Shown: piece after piece, positions 1 to 8,287 of the stretch | Layout: every line of letters starts with the position of its first letter | How positions within the stretch are numbered: the stretch's first letter is position 1 | DNA from: Sphingomonas echinoides ATCC 14820 | Lineage (GTDB): Bacteria > Pseudomonadota > Alphaproteobacteria > Sphingomonadales > Sphingomonadaceae | NCBI RefSeq assembly: GCF_000241465.1 | Contig: NZ_JH584235.1 | Location: forward strand, 2,541,210 to 2,605,209 | DNA length: 64,000 bases | Direction: 5' to 3' | Notes under the pieces: generated by a model | Told to the model about the DNA's origin: nothing | Database searches by the model: none | Seen by the model: the letters and a program-made list of their open reading frames with translations, nothing else | Position numbers and translations under genes: made by a program

Positions 1-19
1 TCACCCCACCCACCCCCAG

Positions 20-40
20 CCCCTCCCTTCCAGGGAGGGG
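20..40. repeat. GC-rich hairpin just upstream of the LOG gene
   Basis: An 8-bp perfect stem (CCCCTCCC at 20-27, GGGAGGGG at 33-40) closes a 5-base loop. The 3' arm also supplies the purine-rich Shine-Dalgarno sequence for the ATG at 49, so folding would hide the ribosome binding site. It could equally be a terminator remnant of an upstream gene or one copy of a dispersed GC-rich palindrome; there is no T-run on either side. Confidence 0.55.
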
Positions 41-48
41 AGCCCGTC

Positions 49-630
49 ATGAAGCGTCTGGCGGTGTATTGCGGATCGGCGACGCCGGCGGACCCGGTGT
101 ATATCGCGTGCGCGAAAGAGGTTGGCCGGACGCTGGCCGAGCGCGGCATCGGTCTCGTCTACGGCGGCGGTCGGTTGGGGCTGATGGGCGCGGTGGCCGA
201 TGCGGCGATGGCCGCGGGCGGCGAAGTGATCGGCATCATCCCGCAGGCTTTGGTCGATGCCGAGGTGGCGCATCAGGGCCTCACCGAACTCCATGTCGTC
301 GGCACGATGCACCAGCGCAAACAGGCGTTTACCGACCTGTCCGACGGTTTCATCAATCTCCCCGGCGGCACCGGCACGATGGACGAATTGTGGGAGGCGC
401 TGAGCTGGGCGCAGATCGGCTATCACGCCAAGCCGGTCGGGCTGCTCAATGTCGCGGGCTATTATGACCATCTGATCGCTTTCTATCACCATATGGCGAG
501 CGTCGGTTTCCTGCGGCCGCAACATGCCGGGATCCTGCTGATCGACAGCGCGCTTGACGGGCTGCTGGCGCAAATGGGCAGCCACGAGCCGATCGAGACG
601 ATCACCAAGATTGGCGCGCGCGACCTTTGA
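49..630 (+). CDS. LOG family protein (TIGR00730 Rossmann-fold nucleotide hydrolase)
   Basis: Lysine-decarboxylase-like Rossmann-fold protein of the LOG family, whose members release free bases from nucleoside 5'-monophosphates (cytokinin ribotide phosphoribohydrolase). The 193 residues match the family's usual length. The N-terminal strand MKRLAVYCGS, the glycine-rich YGGGRLGLMG loop near residue 38 and the signature LPGGTGTMDELWE near residue 104 are all present. The start is the ATG at 49, preceded by GGAGGGGAG. The stop overlaps the start of the phytoene synthase gene by 4 bases (ATGA), suggesting translational coupling. The exact nucleotide substrate cannot be read from sequence; 'lysine decarboxylase' annotations of this family are misnomers. 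Confidence 0.9.
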   Translation: MKRLAVYCGSATPADPVYIACAKEVGRTLAERGIGLVYGGGRLGLMGAVADAAMAAGGEVIGIIPQALVDAEVAHQGLTELHVVGTMHQRKQAFTDLSDGFINLPGGTGTMDELWEALSWAQIGYHAKPVGLLNVAGYYDHLIAFYHHMASVGFLRPQHAGILLIDSALDGLLAQMGSHEPIETITKIGARDL

Positions 631-1574
631 GCGCGGCTGCGCCTTCGCGCGATGCGATCGTCGCGACCGCGCAGGAATCGATCGCGCGCGGATCGAAGAG
701 CTTTGCCGCGGCCAGCCGTTTGTTCGCGCCGAAGACGCGCGAACGGGCGTGGCTGCTTTATGCCTGGTGCCGCGCGTGCGACGACATTGCCGACGGACAG
801 GACCATGGCCACGACATGACCGGGGTCAGCGACGGCCCGGCGCGGCTCGCCGAAATCTCGGCGCTGACCGAGGCGGCGCTGGCCGGGATCGTGGTGGGGG
901 CCCCGGCGTTCGATGCGCTGCGGATCTTTGCCGCCGAGACGGCGTTGCCCCCGGCGCTGGCGCGCGACCTGATCGCAGGCTTCGCGCTCGACGCGCAAGG
1001 GTGGCGGCCGCAGACCGAGCAGGATCTGTATCGATATTGCTATCATGTCGCGGGCGCGGTTGGTTGCATGATGGCGCTGGCGATGGGCGTGCCCGCCGAT
1101 GACGAGGCGACGCTCGACCGCGCGTGCGATCTCGGGCTGGCGTTCCAGCTCGCCAATATCGCGCGCGACGTGGCCGAGGATGCGCGCGCCGGGCGGTGTT
1201 ATGTGCCGCAAGCGTGGCTGGAGGAGCTGGAGATTCCAGCGGACGACCTGCTTGAGCCACAGCATCGCGAACGGCTCGGGCAGTTGGGCGAGCGGCTGGG
1301 CAGGCTGGCGGCGCGCTATGAGGCGAGCGCGCGGCTTGGCACCCCGGCCCTCGCCTTCCGCTCGGCCTGGGCGGTGCTGGCGGCGGCGGGGATTTATGGG
1401 GCGATCGGGCGCAAGGTGGCGGCGCTCGGCGCGCGCGCCTGGGACCGGCGGGTGAGCACCTCGGGCCTCGCCAAGATCGGTTTCATCGTGCGCGCATGGC
1501 GCGAGGCGCGGCAGCGCGCGAGGCTCTACCCGCCGCAGCCGCGCGACCCCGCGCTGTGGACGCGGCCGCGCTGA
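627..1574 (+). CDS. crtB: Phytoene/squalene synthase family protein, probably CrtB
   Basis: Trans-isoprenyl diphosphate synthase, 315 residues. The two aspartate-rich motifs that bind the Mg-diphosphates are visible: CDDIAD near residue 50 and NIARDVAEDARAGRCYVP near residues 172-189. CrtB joins two geranylgeranyl diphosphates into 15-cis-phytoene, the first committed carotenoid step, which fits a pigmented sphingomonad. It starts inside the stop of the LOG gene (ATGA overlap). No crtI, crtY or hopanoid gene lies beside it, so assignment to carotenoids rather than to HpnC/HpnD-type hopanoid synthases rests on motif resemblance only. Confidence 0.82.
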   Translation: MSAAAPSRDAIVATAQESIARGSKSFAAASRLFAPKTRERAWLLYAWCRACDDIADGQDHGHDMTGVSDGPARLAEISALTEAALAGIVVGAPAFDALRIFAAETALPPALARDLIAGFALDAQGWRPQTEQDLYRYCYHVAGAVGCMMALAMGVPADDEATLDRACDLGLAFQLANIARDVAEDARAGRCYVPQAWLEELEIPADDLLEPQHRERLGQLGERLGRLAARYEASARLGTPALAFRSAWAVLAAAGIYGAIGRKVAALGARAWDRRVSTSGLAKIGFIVRAWREARQRARLYPPQPRDPALWTRPR

Positions 1575-1575
1575 T

Positions 1576-1989
1576 TCAGCCGAGCAAGGGTTCGCCGGGA
1601 TAGGGCTTGTGGTGCAGCTTTTGCGCCAGCCAGCCGCCGAGCAGCGGCATCACTACCGCGCACACCTGCATCCACAGCGGATGCGGCAGCATCGCCTGAT
1701 TGACCAGGCCCGCCGCCAGAAACACCAGGGTCACCACCCAGCCGACCCAATGTCCGTCGGCAATGCGCAAGGCGAGCCAGGCACCGCCGAGCGGCGCGGC
1801 CAGCCAGCCCGCGACCATCAGCAGTTTGGCGGGCAGGGGAATGCTGGCGATGAGCGCGGCCAGCGTCGCTGGATCGGCGGCATTGATGTCGCCCGATACG
1901 GGATAGAGCGCGCTGCCGATGAAATCGAACAGGGCAACCAGCGCGAACGCGACCAGCGACCCGGCGGCGACGGCAAAGAGTTTACGCAT
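1576..1989 (-). CDS. Small four-helix membrane protein, unknown function
   Basis: 137 residues, very hydrophobic, with four probable transmembrane segments (about 5-27, 54-76, 82-100 and 105-124) and a short charged C-terminus. No catalytic motif is visible and I do not recognise the family. It converges on the phytoene synthase gene with a single base between the stops. The ATG at 1989 has only a distant GGGG as ribosome binding site. Codon use matches its neighbours, and the regular helix pattern supports a real protein. Confidence 0.7.
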   Translation of the reverse strand: MRKLFAVAAGSLVAFALVALFDFIGSALYPVSGDINAADPATLAALIASIPLPAKLLMVAGWLAAPLGGAWLALRIADGHWVGWVVTLVFLAAGLVNQAMLPHPLWMQVCAVVMPLLGGWLAQKLHHKPYPGEPLLG

Positions 1990-2045
1990 GAAAATCGGCC
2001 CCGCTTGCGAAGCACGAGCCTATCACGCGCCGCGCGTGCTGGGAA

Positions 2046-2276
2046 TCATCCGCGCGGCGTGCGCGGGGTGGCCTGGGCCAGGCGCGCGCCGGTCGCGCGG
2101 CACGAGGCGGTGACGACGGGGTAATCGATATCGCTGTTGCGCGCCAAGGCGGCGGGCATCGCCATCTGGCAGGCGCGGATCGATTGGTAATGCGCGGGCT
2201 CGACGCGGGCCTGCTGGCAGGCGGTGCTGCCGTCGCCGCAACCCATGATCGCCATGACGTAGAACAGCGGTTCCAT
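2046..2276 (-). CDS. Small cysteine-containing hypothetical protein
   Basis: 76 residues beginning MEPLFYVMAIMGCGDG. The start at 2276 is chosen because GGAG lies 6 bases upstream; the reading frame continues further 5' but that part overlaps the ABC exporter gene and looks non-coding. Four cysteines (13, 20, 36, 59) suggest disulfides or metal binding. The short N-terminal hydrophobic run lacks positive charge, so it is not a clear signal peptide. Similar short proteins occur in other sphingomonads to my recollection, with no assigned function. It is transcribed away from the ABC exporter. Confidence 0.65.
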   Translation of the reverse strand: MEPLFYVMAIMGCGDGSTACQQARVEPAHYQSIRACQMAMPAALARNSDIDYPVVTASCRATGARLAQATPRTPRG

Positions 2277-2370
2277 GATCGTCTCCGTTCGCCTGTAAAA
2301 CCGACGAGACGCCTTGCTTGTTCCATGAAGCGCTTGGGATACCGCTTGACTGCGCTTACATGAGGGAAAC

Positions 2371-4194
2371 ATGCCCCCCGATACCGCCACCTCCTCGACC
2401 GCGCCCGAACGGCCCATGCTGCCGACGCTCAAGCGCTTCCTGCCCTATCTGTGGCCGGCCGATGCGCCGATGCTGCGGCTGCGGATCGTAGCGGCGATGC
2501 TGCTGGTCGCGGTGTCCAAGGTCACCCAGGTCTATGTCAGCGCCTATACGCTGAAATGGGCGGTCGACCGCATGGCGCAAGGGGAGCGCTCGGCCATGTG
2601 GATCGTGATCGCGCTGGTGCTCGGCTATGCCGGTGCGCGCTTCGCGACGACGCTGTTCGACAATCTGCGCAATGCGGTGTTCGAGCGCGTCGGGCAGGAT
2701 GCGACGCGGCGGCTGGCGGCGAGCGTGTTCCGCCACCTCCACCAGCTCAGCCTGCGCTTCCATCTGGAGCGGCGCACGGGTGCGGTGACCAAGGTGGTCG
2801 AGCGCGGCACCAAGAGCATCGATACGATGCTGTATTTCATGCTGTTCAACATCGCGCCGACGGTGCTGGAACTGCTGCTGGTGCTCAACATCTTCCGTTC
2901 GAGCTTCGGCTGGGGGCTGGTCGCGGCGACGATGGTAATGGTGGTCGCCTATATCTGGTTCACCCGGATGGTGACCGACTGGCGCGCGGCTCTGCGCACG
3001 CGGATGAACGATCTCGACACGGGTGCTGTCAGCCATGCGGTCGATTCGCTGCTCAATTTCGAGACGGTCAAATATTTCGGGGCGGAGGAGCGCGAGGGCA
3101 AGCGCTATGACGCGGCGATGGCGGCCTATGCCAATGCTGCGGTCATTTCCGAAAATTCGCTGGCATGGCTCAACGTCGGGCAGGCGCTGATCACCAATCT
3201 GATGCTCGGCGGCGGGATGGCGTTCGTCGCCTGGGGCTGGGGCGGCGGCAAGTTCTCGGCAGGCGACGTGGTGTTCGTGTCCACATTGCTGTCGCAACTG
3301 TTCCGCCCGCTCGATCTGCTCGGCATGGTCTATCGCACGATCCGCCAGGGCGTGATCGACATGGGCGCCATGTTCGACCTGATCGATACGCAATCGGAGG
3401 TGGTCGATGCACCCGCTGCCACGCCGCTGCTGGTGGCGCGCGGGCATGTCCGCTTCGAGGATGTGCGCTTCGGTTATGATGCGGGGATGCCGATCCTGAA
3501 GGGCATCGACTTGGATATTCCGGCGGGCAAGACGCTGGCGGTGGTCGGTCCGTCGGGCGCGGGCAAATCGACGCTCGCGCGGCTGATGTTCCGCTTCTAC
3601 GATCTGACCGGCGGGCGCATCACCATCGACGGGCAGGACATCGCGCAGGTGACGCAAGCGTCGCTGCGCTCGGCGATCGGCATCGTGCCGCAGGATACCG
3701 TGCTGTTCAACGACACGATCGGCTACAACATCGCCTATGGCCGCGAAGGGGCCGGGCAGGCCGAGATCGAGGCCGCCGCGCGCGGGGCGGCGATTGCGGG
3801 GTTCATCGAGCGTCAGCCCGAGGGCTATGCGACGCGTGTCGGCGAGCGCGGGCTAAAGCTGTCGGGCGGCGAGAAGCAGCGCGTGGCGATCGCGCGGACC
3901 CTGCTCAAGAACCCGCCGGTGCTGATCCTGGACGAAGCGACCAGCGCGCTCGACAGCCGCACCGAGGGCGAGATCCTCGACACGCTGCAGGCAATCGAAC
4001 GCGGCCGCACCACGATCGTGATCGCGCACCGCCTGTCGACCGTGGTCCATGCCGACGAGATCGTCGTGCTGGAAGCCGGGCGCGTGGTCGAGCGCGGCAG
4101 CCATGCGGTGCTGCTGCGCAAGAACGGGCTGTACGCGGAAATGTGGAACCGCCAGGCGCAAGAGCGGGCGGAGGAGTCGGTGGCGGCGGAGTAG
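2371..4194 (+). CDS. Atm1-type ABC exporter, fused permease and ATPase
   Basis: Half-transporter of 607 residues with a six-helix ABC membrane domain (about 25-330) followed by an ATPase domain. Visible ATPase motifs are Walker A GPSGAGKST near 392, the signature LSGGEKQR near 496 and Walker B LILDEATS near 517. The segment NSLAWLNVGQ and the overall pattern match the Atm1/ABCB7/HMT1 group, inner-membrane homodimers exporting glutathione-linked sulfur compounds or metal-glutathione conjugates; the structurally known Novosphingobium Atm1 belongs here. GAGGGAAAC precedes the ATG. The gene stands alone between a divergent small gene and a palindromic repeat. Substrate is inferred from family. 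Confidence 0.92.
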   Translation: MPPDTATSSTAPERPMLPTLKRFLPYLWPADAPMLRLRIVAAMLLVAVSKVTQVYVSAYTLKWAVDRMAQGERSAMWIVIALVLGYAGARFATTLFDNLRNAVFERVGQDATRRLAASVFRHLHQLSLRFHLERRTGAVTKVVERGTKSIDTMLYFMLFNIAPTVLELLLVLNIFRSSFGWGLVAATMVMVVAYIWFTRMVTDWRAALRTRMNDLDTGAVSHAVDSLLNFETVKYFGAEEREGKRYDAAMAAYANAAVISENSLAWLNVGQALITNLMLGGGMAFVAWGWGGGKFSAGDVVFVSTLLSQLFRPLDLLGMVYRTIRQGVIDMGAMFDLIDTQSEVVDAPAATPLLVARGHVRFEDVRFGYDAGMPILKGIDLDIPAGKTLAVVGPSGAGKSTLARLMFRFYDLTGGRITIDGQDIAQVTQASLRSAIGIVPQDTVLFNDTIGYNIAYGREGAGQAEIEAAARGAAIAGFIERQPEGYATRVGERGLKLSGGEKQRVAIARTLLKNPPVLILDEATSALDSRTEGEILDTLQAIERGRTTIVIAHRLSTVVHADEIVVLEAGRVVERGSHAVLLRKNGLYAEMWNRQAQERAEESVAAE

Positions 4195-4227
4195 GGGCGA
4201 GACGCGCGGCGGATCCTCCCGAATTCT

Positions 4228-4303
4228 CCGTTCGTTTCGAGCGTAGTCGAGAAACAGCCGCAAGCGCTGTGCCTGGTTTCTCGACTTCGCTCGAAACGAA
4301 CGG
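4228..4303. repeat. Long imperfect inverted repeat (REP/RUP-like palindrome)
   Basis: Two 28-base arms, 4228-4255 and 4276-4303, match as inverted copies at 27 of 28 positions around a 20-base loop. The arm reads CCGTTCGTTTCGAGCGTAGT then CGAGAAAC. It lies between the convergent ABC exporter and GNAT genes. Words of this kind recur in sphingomonad intergenic DNA to my recollection, so a dispersed palindrome that may also terminate transcription is likelier than a gene-specific signal. Confidence 0.8.
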
Positions 4304-4318
4304 GGAGAGGCAGCGCTT

Positions 4319-4591
4319 TTACTTCAGCAATTCGCGATATTCCGGATGCTTCTCGATATAGGCCGCGACGAACGGGCATTGCGGGATGACCTTCAGGCCC
4401 CGGTCGCGCGCTGAATCGAGCGCGGCGCGGATCAGCTTGGAGCCGACGCCGCGGCCCTCCAGCGCCTTGGGCACGATCGTGTGGGTGAAGACGATCGTAT
4501 CCCCCTCCATCTGATAGGCCGCGACGGCGCGCTTGCCGCCGACGGTCAGTTCGAATTCGGCCTCAGCTTTGTTGTCGATAACGGTGTCCAT
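4319..4591 (-). CDS. Small GNAT-type N-acetyltransferase (COG2388-like)
   Basis: 90 residues, the size of the minimal YidJ/COG2388 acetyltransferases. The acetyl-CoA binding segment is seen in EGRGVGSKLIRAALDSARDRG, followed by the conserved LKVIPQCPFVAAYIEKHPEY block typical of this subgroup. The start is ambiguous between 4591 (MDTVIDN) and 4600 (MRDMDTV); the longer reading frame upstream is antisense-like and non-homologous. It overlaps the 3' end of the sterol-desaturase-like gene by about 29 bases in the same direction, so the two are probably co-transcribed. The acetyl acceptor is unknown. Confidence 0.85.
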   Translation of the reverse strand: MDTVIDNKAEAEFELTVGGKRAVAAYQMEGDTIVFTHTIVPKALEGRGVGSKLIRAALDSARDRGLKVIPQCPFVAAYIEKHPEYRELLK

Positions 4592-5609
4592 GTCCCGCAT
4601 TTGCACGGGGTGGATCGGGTTGCGCAAGGGGGCGTAGGGTGCGCGGCCGCAGCGCCCAGGCCTTGCCGAAAGGCGCGAATAGCGCAGTGCGCCAGCCATG
4701 CGGCCGCGCGCCGCCCCCTTCCACGCCAAAGCGCAGTGGCTCGCGGCGTGCGGCGGGCAGGTACAAGGTGCCGAACAGCCTGTCGAACACCGCACAGGTA
4801 TTGCCGAAATTGCGATTGTGGTGCCGCACGTCGATCGAATGGTGGATCTGGTGGTGCGCCGGGCTCAGCAGCCACCGGCCCCAGCGCGGGCCGAACGTCA
4901 CCCACAGATGCGAATGCTGCACATGCGTGAGCGTGATCGCGCCGATCATCGTCAGGGCATTGACGCCGCTGATCGTCACGCCGCGCGGTTCCCCCAGCAG
5001 CGGACCGGCCAGTCCTTGGGTTACCCCGATCATGATGGCGGTGATATTGGCGAAGACGAGCGTGTCGACCGGATGGACGCGAAAAGTCGTCAACAGCGAC
5101 AGGCTTTCGGCCGAATGGTGCACCGCATGGAACTGCCACAGCAGCGGGACGGCGTGGCTGAGATAATGGTCGAGCCAATAGGCGAATTCATAAGCGAGGT
5201 AGAGCAACAGCGTCAGCACCGCGCCCGCCACCATCGGCGGTAGGCCGAGCGGCGCGACCGGGCCGATCATGCCGCGCAGCAGCGCGGCGATCTGCACGCT
5301 CGACAGCACTGCCCAGCCGAACAGCAGCCCATAGCCGAACAGGCTGAATGCGAACCACCACAGATCGGCGCGGCCCGAGGCGCTGGAGAAGATCCGGCGG
5401 GGGAATAGCGCGCGCCGCCACACAGCCAGCCGGGGCATCGCCCGCCGCCCGCGCGGCACCGCCAGGAACGCGGCGATCAGCACCGTCACCACCAGCCCGA
5501 AAATCGACAGTGTCGACCCCGTGCCGAAGAAGGTTCCGCCGAGTTGATTCGCCCAATAGCCGACAAGCCAGCCGATACCGTCCCAAACCATCGTCATTGT
5601 CGCGTGCAC
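4563..5609 (-). CDS. Sterol desaturase / fatty acid hydroxylase superfamily protein
   Basis: Integral membrane di-iron enzyme of 348 residues. The eight-histidine signature is visible as HYLSH, HAVHHSAESL, HHQIHHS and HHNRNFGN, arranged between four or more hydrophobic segments. Family members hydroxylate or desaturate sterols, carotenoids and fatty acids. The polypeptide starts with two hydrophobic helices, and the ATG at 5609 lies divergently from recQ. A second, less similar member sits at 9167-10087. The substrate cannot be told; a carotenoid or lipid is plausible in a pigmented bacterium. Confidence 0.88.
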   Translation of the reverse strand: MHATMTMVWDGIGWLVGYWANQLGGTFFGTGSTLSIFGLVVTVLIAAFLAVPRGRRAMPRLAVWRRALFPRRIFSSASGRADLWWFAFSLFGYGLLFGWAVLSSVQIAALLRGMIGPVAPLGLPPMVAGAVLTLLLYLAYEFAYWLDHYLSHAVPLLWQFHAVHHSAESLSLLTTFRVHPVDTLVFANITAIMIGVTQGLAGPLLGEPRGVTISGVNALTMIGAITLTHVQHSHLWVTFGPRWGRWLLSPAHHQIHHSIDVRHHNRNFGNTCAVFDRLFGTLYLPAARREPLRFGVEGGGARPHGWRTALFAPFGKAWALRPRTLRPLAQPDPPRANAGHGHRYRQQS

Positions 5610-5728
5610 GGCACCCCCAGCCGGTCCGGGTTTCGGGATGCGGTGAGTTTACGACCGGATTGTGAGCGCCCGGTTAATTGCGTGGGTGTGCCCCTTACGC
5701 TTCGGGGCGGGGCACGCTAGATCGGGGC

Positions 5729-7501
5729 ATGACGCTCGACCCCCTCCCCATATTGCAATCGACCTTCGGCTTTCCCGCCTTTCGCGGGGTGCAGGGATCG
5801 GTGGTGGAGCGCGTGCTGGCCGGGCAGAACACGCTGGCGGTGATGCCGACGGGGGCGGGCAAGTCGCTCTGCTATCAGCTTCCGGCACTCGCCCTTCCCG
5901 GCACCTGCGTCGTGGTGTCGCCGCTGATCGCGCTGATGCACGATCAGTTACGCGCGGCGACTGCGATCGGGATCAGCGCGGCGACGCTGACCTCGGTCGA
6001 TACCGACCAGATGGAGACGATCGCGCGTTTCCGGCGCGGTGAGCTCGATTTGCTCTATGTCGCGCCCGAACGCGCCTCGAGTGGCAGCTTTCGCGATTTG
6101 CTGGGGCAGGCGCCGCTCGCGCTGTTCGCGATCGACGAGGCGCATTGCGTGTCCGAATGGGGGCATGACTTCCGCCCCGATTACCGTTTGCTGCGCCCGT
6201 TGCTCGATGCCTTTCCCGAGGTGCCGCGGCTCGCGCTGACCGCGACCGCCGACGCGCATACCCGCGCCGACATTCTCGACCAGCTCGGCATTCCGCACGA
6301 CGGGATGATCGTCGCCGGGTTCGACCGGCCCAATATCCAGTACCGCATCAGCCCCAAGGACAATGCCACGCGCCAGATCGCCGATCTGATCGCGGAAACG
6401 CCGGGGGCGGGCATCGTCTATGTCCAGAGTCGGGCTGGCACCGAGAAGATGGCCGAGGCGCTGGCCAAGACCGGACGGCCGACGCGGGCTTATCATGCCG
6501 GGCTCGACCCAGCGGTGCGCGCGCGCAACCAGGCCGATTTCGTGGCGAGCGAAGACATGGTGATGTGCGCGACGGTTGCGTTCGGCATGGGCATCGACAA
6601 GCCCGATGTGCGCTTCGTCGCGCATGCCGGGCTGCCAAAGTCGATCGAGGCCTATTATCAGGAAACGGGCCGCGCGGGGCGCGATGGCGACCCGGCGGTG
6701 GCGCATCTGTTCTGGGGGGCGGAGGATTTCGCGCGCGCGCGGCAGCGGATTGGCGAGGTCGAACCCGCACGCCAGCCGGGCGAGCGGCAGCGGCTGGCGG
6801 CCTTGGGCGCGCTGGCCGAGACGGCGGGGTGCCGGCGCAAGATCCTGCTCAAGCATTTCGGCGATGACAGCCCCGATACGTGCGGGAATTGCGACAATTG
6901 CCTCAACCCTCCGGCGGCGGTCGACGCGACGGAGGTGGCGAGGAAATTCCTCTCCGCGGTGTTTCGCACAGGGCAGAGCTTTGGCGCGGGCTATATCGAA
7001 CAGGTTCTGATGGGACAGTCGAGCGAGCGCAGCCTGATGAACGGGCATGAATCGCTCGGCGTGTTCGGCATCGCGTCTTCGCCGGAGGAAGCGGCGCTGA
7101 TCAAGCCGGTCGGGCGCGCGCTGTTGCTGCGCGACGCGCTCCGCGCCAACGACTTTGGCGGGCTGGAGTTCGGGCCCGGCGCGCGCGGCATTCTGAAGGA
7201 AGGCGAGCGCGTCGATCTGATCGTGCCGCCCAAGCGCACGCGGCGGACGCGCGGCGGGACCGGCGCGCAGCTCAACCCGAGCGGCGATCCCCTGTTCGAG
7301 GCGCTGCGCACCAAGCGCCGCGAACTCGCACTGGAAGCGAGCGTGCCGCCTTATGTGATCTTCCACGATTCGGTGCTGCGCGAAATGGCGACGCTGCGCC
7401 CCGCGTCCCTCGCGGCAATGGGGCGGATTACGGGTGTCGGCACGCGCAAGCTGGAGGCCTATGGCGAGGCGTTTCTGGCGGTGATACGACGGACGCCATG
7501 A
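5729..7501 (+). CDS. recQ: ATP-dependent DNA helicase RecQ
   Basis: Superfamily 2 3'-5' DNA helicase of the RecF recombination pathway, 590 residues. Motif I MPTGAGKS is at about 38-45 and the DEAH box with its RecQ-specific extension IDEAHCVSEWGHDFRPDY is near 135. The helicase C domain contains the arginine finger segment QETGRAGRDG. Zinc-binding cysteines fall in CRRKILLKHF near 368 and TCGNCDNC near 386-391. A C-terminal HRDC domain covers about 520-590. The ATG at 5729 is chosen over a TTG at 5678 because homologues begin just before the motif LQSTFGFPAFRGVQ. The stop overlaps the next start by 4 bases. Confidence 0.95.
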   Translation: MTLDPLPILQSTFGFPAFRGVQGSVVERVLAGQNTLAVMPTGAGKSLCYQLPALALPGTCVVVSPLIALMHDQLRAATAIGISAATLTSVDTDQMETIARFRRGELDLLYVAPERASSGSFRDLLGQAPLALFAIDEAHCVSEWGHDFRPDYRLLRPLLDAFPEVPRLALTATADAHTRADILDQLGIPHDGMIVAGFDRPNIQYRISPKDNATRQIADLIAETPGAGIVYVQSRAGTEKMAEALAKTGRPTRAYHAGLDPAVRARNQADFVASEDMVMCATVAFGMGIDKPDVRFVAHAGLPKSIEAYYQETGRAGRDGDPAVAHLFWGAEDFARARQRIGEVEPARQPGERQRLAALGALAETAGCRRKILLKHFGDDSPDTCGNCDNCLNPPAAVDATEVARKFLSAVFRTGQSFGAGYIEQVLMGQSSERSLMNGHESLGVFGIASSPEEAALIKPVGRALLLRDALRANDFGGLEFGPGARGILKEGERVDLIVPPKRTRRTRGGTGAQLNPSGDPLFEALRTKRRELALEASVPPYVIFHDSVLREMATLRPASLAAMGRITGVGTRKLEAYGEAFLAVIRRTP

Positions 7502-8262
7502 AGCGCCTTCTCGTCTTTATCACGGCACTCTCGATTAGCGGTGGCGCATTCGCTGCGGAGATCGGGGCGGCCCGAATCGGGCACCCGACGGCGGGTGATT
7601 CGTCTCCAGGTGTTCGTGCGGGAGAGGATGCGCAAGCGCGACGGACGCGATCCAACGCGGTGATGCGCGCGCAGGGGGTTCCCATCAACGCGACGCTTCC
7701 GGTTATTGAGTCCGAGCGCGAAGTCGTGCTGCCGTCGCGGGAAGACGTGACAATGCGCGCCGTGGCGACCACCCTTGTCGCGCTGAAGGGCGAGGGCCTC
7801 GAGCAGGCGCAGATCGAACGACTGATTCGACGCTATGCTCTGACGAAGTGGTTGTCGCCAGAGGAAGCGCGTTTTCTGAAAAATCCAGCGCCGACCGAGA
7901 AGCAACGCGCGGTCAGCATTTGGCGCTATGAAGCCGCTAACACCTTGTTCTGGGCGCTGGGCTTGGTCGATCATCTGGGCCCGCCGCGCGACCAGTGCGA
8001 TGCCGCCGCGATTGCACGCATTCTCGACGAGCACGATCGTGCCGAGTTGCTGGCCAAGGTGCATTTGCGATCGACTGCGGAAATCTTGGACCAAGCGGAT
8101 TTGATCTATTCTTATCGCTGGGCATTGGTCGATGCCCGGATCAACGCTCTTCCACCACCCGCAGGATTGAGCGATGATGTCGCGATGGAACGGCACCAGG
8201 CGCTGAACTGGCTAATCTATCATGCCGAACAGCCTTGGGACGAGATTACGCTGGATACGTGA
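7498..8262 (+). CDS. DUF4272 domain protein with signal peptide
   Basis: 254 residues. The N-terminus MKRLLVFITALSISGGAFAA looks like a Sec signal peptide cleaved after about residue 19. The rest matches my memory of DUF4272: a repeated RR/LRR helix, the segment SIWRYEAANTLFWALGLVDH, STAEILDQADLIYSYRWALVDAR and the terminal block MERHQALNWLIYHAEQPWDE followed by a final DT. No catalytic residues are known for the family. It begins inside the recQ stop codon (ATGA), so it is probably translated from the same message. Base composition is slightly lower in GC than recQ. DUF4272 proteins are usually cytoplasmic, so the export signal is a point of interest. Confidence 0.8.
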   Translation: MKRLLVFITALSISGGAFAAEIGAARIGHPTAGDSSPGVRAGEDAQARRTRSNAVMRAQGVPINATLPVIESEREVVLPSREDVTMRAVATTLVALKGEGLEQAQIERLIRRYALTKWLSPEEARFLKNPAPTEKQRAVSIWRYEAANTLFWALGLVDHLGPPRDQCDAAAIARILDEHDRAELLAKVHLRSTAEILDQADLIYSYRWALVDARINALPPPAGLSDDVAMERHQALNWLIYHAEQPWDEITLDT

Positions 8263-8287
8263 GCGGTTGCTTGGCTAAGCTTAGGGC

